Below are positions 62,788 to 64,000 of a stretch of DNA of 64,000 nucleotides, in pieces. Within the stretch, counting starts at the first letter, position 1, and each line of letters opens with the position of its first letter. The notes below the pieces were generated by a model. It made no database searches and was not told where the DNA came from. It was given only the letters and a program-made list of their open reading frames with translations. The stretch comes from Schistocerca nitens (Eukaryota > Arthropoda > Insecta > Orthoptera > Acrididae), in contig NC_064621.1 of NCBI RefSeq assembly GCF_023898315.1, forward strand, positions 535,763,383-535,827,382, in the 5' to 3' direction. A program made the translations under genes and the position numbers.

Positions 62788-62984
62788 ATGGTTCAAATGG
62801 CTCTGAGCACTATGGGACTTAACTTCTGAGGTCATCAGTCGCCTAGAACTTAGAACTAATTAAACCTAACTAACCTAAGGACATCACACACATCCATGCC
62901 CGAGGCAGGATTCGAACCTGCGACCGTAGCGGTCGCTCGGCTCCAGACTGTAGCGCCTAGTACCGAACGGCCACTCCGGCCGGC
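62788..62984 (-). mobile_element. SINE-A, apparent hybrid at the duplication junction
   Basis: The left end (GAGCACTATGGGACTTAAC) differs from the 60.7-kb copy (GAGCACTACGCGACTTAAC), and its left flank (TTCGCAAGTACGAAAA) is also different. Its right part and right flank (GTACCGAACGG, then TGTTCAGGTTCAA) match the 60.7-kb copy. This fits a crossover between two SINEs. Confidence 0.9.
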
Positions 62985-63147
62985 TGTTCAGGTTCAATTG
63001 CCACTTTTCGCACCATACAGATATCTTATCTAAATCATTTTGCAATTAGTTTTGGTCATCTGACGACTTTACAAGATGGTAAATGACAGCATCATCAGCA
63101 AACAATCTAAGACGGCTACTCAGATTGTCTCGTACGTCGTTCATATA
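62985..63147 (-). pseudogene. LINE piece in the second duplication unit
   Basis: Identical, as far as read, to 60898-61060. It again carries the FADDAVIY box in reverse and runs to the left end of the third Tc1-like copy. Confidence 0.88.
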
Positions 63148-64000
63148 CACTCCTGGAAATGGAAAAAAGAACACATTGACACCGGTGTGTCAGACCCACC
63201 ATATTTGCTCCGGACACTGCGAGAGGGCTGTACAAGCAATGATCACACGCACGGCACAGCGGACACACCAGGAACCGCGGTGTTGGCCGTCGAATGGCGC
63301 TAGCTGCGCAGCATTTGTGCACCGCCGCCGTCAGTGTCAGCCAGTTTGCCGTGGCATACGGAGCTCCATCGCAGTCTTCAACACTGGTAGCATGCCGCGA
63401 CAGCGTGGACGTGAACCGTATGTGCAGTTGACGGACTTTGAGCGAGGGCGTATAGTGGGCATGCGGGAGGCCGGGTGGACGTACCGCCGAATTGCTCAAC
63501 ACGTGGGGCGTGAGGTCTCCACAGTACATCGATGTTGTCGCCAGTGGTCAGCGGAAGGTGCACGTGCCCGTCGACCTGGGACCGGACCGCAGCGACGCAC
63601 GGATGCACGCCAAGACCGTAGGATCCTACGCAGTGCCGTAGGGAACCGCACCGCCACTTCCCAGCAAATTAGGGACACTGTTGCTCCTGGGGTATCGGCG
63701 AGGACCATTCGCAACCGTCTCCATGAAGCTGGGCTACGGTCCCGCACACCGTTAGGCCGTCTTCCGCTCACGCCCCAACATCGTGCAGCCCGCCTCCAGT
63801 GGTGTCGCGACAGGCGTGAATGGAGGGACGAATGGAGACGTGTCGTCTTCAGCGATGAGAGTCGCTTCTGCTTTGGTGCCAATGATGGTCGTATGCGTGT
63901 TTGGCGCCGTGCAGGTGAGCGCCACAATCAGGACTGCATACGACCGAGGCACACAGGGCCAACACCCGGCATCATGGTGTGGGGAGCGATCTCCTACACT
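63148..64000 (+). mobile_element. Tc1-like transposon, copy 3, cut by window end
   Basis: The left end CACTCCTGGAAAT follows a TA at 63146-63147. The sequence matches 61061 onward without visible change. It is part of the tandem duplication and so probably not an independent insertion. Confidence 0.95.
63392..64000 (+). CDS. Tc1-like transposase, 5' part
   Basis: It starts at the ATG at 63392 with the same MPRQRGREPYVQL beginning and runs open through the first acidic motif (VVFSDESRFCFGAND) to the window end. The remainder lies outside. Confidence 0.93.
   Translation, partial: MPRQRGREPYVQLTDFERGRIVGMREAGWTYRRIAQHVGREVSTVHRCCRQWSAEGARARRPGTGPQRRTDARQDRRILRSAVGNRTATSQQIRDTVAPGVSARTIRNRLHEAGLRSRTPLGRLPLTPQHRAARLQWCRDRREWRDEWRRVVFSDESRFCFGANDGRMRVWRRAGERHNQDCIRPRHTGPTPGIMVWGAISYT

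Larger units (their letters stand above)
60701..64000. repeat. Tandem segmental duplication, unit about 2087 bp
   Basis: Position 60701 onward recurs from 62787 onward at an offset of 2086, then 2087 after the private one-base gap in the first SINE. The unit holds SINE-A, a LINE piece, the Tc1-like element and another LINE piece. From the right end of the SINE to the window end I found no mismatch. The left part of the second SINE differs from the first, so the junction lies in or beside the SINE. The second unit is cut by the window edge. Confidence 0.93.

Overview
This window looks like intergenic or intronic DNA from a large, repeat-rich insect genome. The most likely source is a grasshopper or locust (Acrididae, Schistocerca-like). 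That rests on the abundant tRNA-derived SINE with a GGCCGGCCGGAGTGGCC head, which I recognise from that group, together with chains of Tc1/mariner elements, Jockey/CR1-like LINEs and short TA, GT and GA tracts. There is no operon structure, bacterial promoter, rRNA or CRISPR array, and I found no convincing host exon.

Layout. 1-0.95 kb is a minus-strand LINE fragment. 1.56-3.51 kb is a decayed Tc1-like element carrying two later SINE insertions. 5.04-6.53 kb is a broken DD41D mariner-type element whose better copy lies at 47.66-49.18 kb. 8.2-9.3 kb holds two deleted mariner-type pieces. 10.6-17.6 kb is a dense chain: a DD34D mariner with one frameshift, a mariner relic, an intact Tc1-like element, an RTE-like LINE, a mariner relic, and an intact long-inverted-repeat mariner-type element. 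17.645-28.879 kb is a Ty3/gypsy-like LTR retrotransposon that looks whole, with two 742-bp LTRs that read as identical, sitting in a TA microsatellite.

29.3-30.1 kb is an internally deleted mariner-type element. 30.5-32.3 kb is a broken copy of a multicopy arthropod protein family of unknown function, cut by a SINE and by a SINE nested inside another SINE. 33.5-33.9 kb is an inverted repeat. 35.4-37.2 kb is a DD41D element with three stop codons. 38.5-46.2 kb is mostly SINEs and LINE or Tc1 relics. 46.7-47.6 kb and 57.7-59.0 kb are fold-back elements with tRNA-like promoter boxes in both arms. 51-56 kb holds LINE and SINE pieces, and 56-57.7 kb mariner relics. 60.0-64.0 kb is a LINE carrying a SINE and an intact Tc1-like element. 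A block of about 2.09 kb (SINE, LINE piece, Tc1, LINE piece) is repeated in tandem there and runs off the end of the window.

How the parts relate. The window records successive insertions, not a pathway. The proteins with a chance of being active are the 340-aa Tc1-like transposase (two complete copies and one cut by the window edge), the 361-aa mariner-type transposase at 16.3 kb, and the gag and pol of the LTR element. SINEs depend on LINE machinery supplied elsewhere. Most SINE insertions keep 10-15 base target duplications, which gives firm boundaries and relative ages. Family names come from motif recognition by eye; no database search was run.
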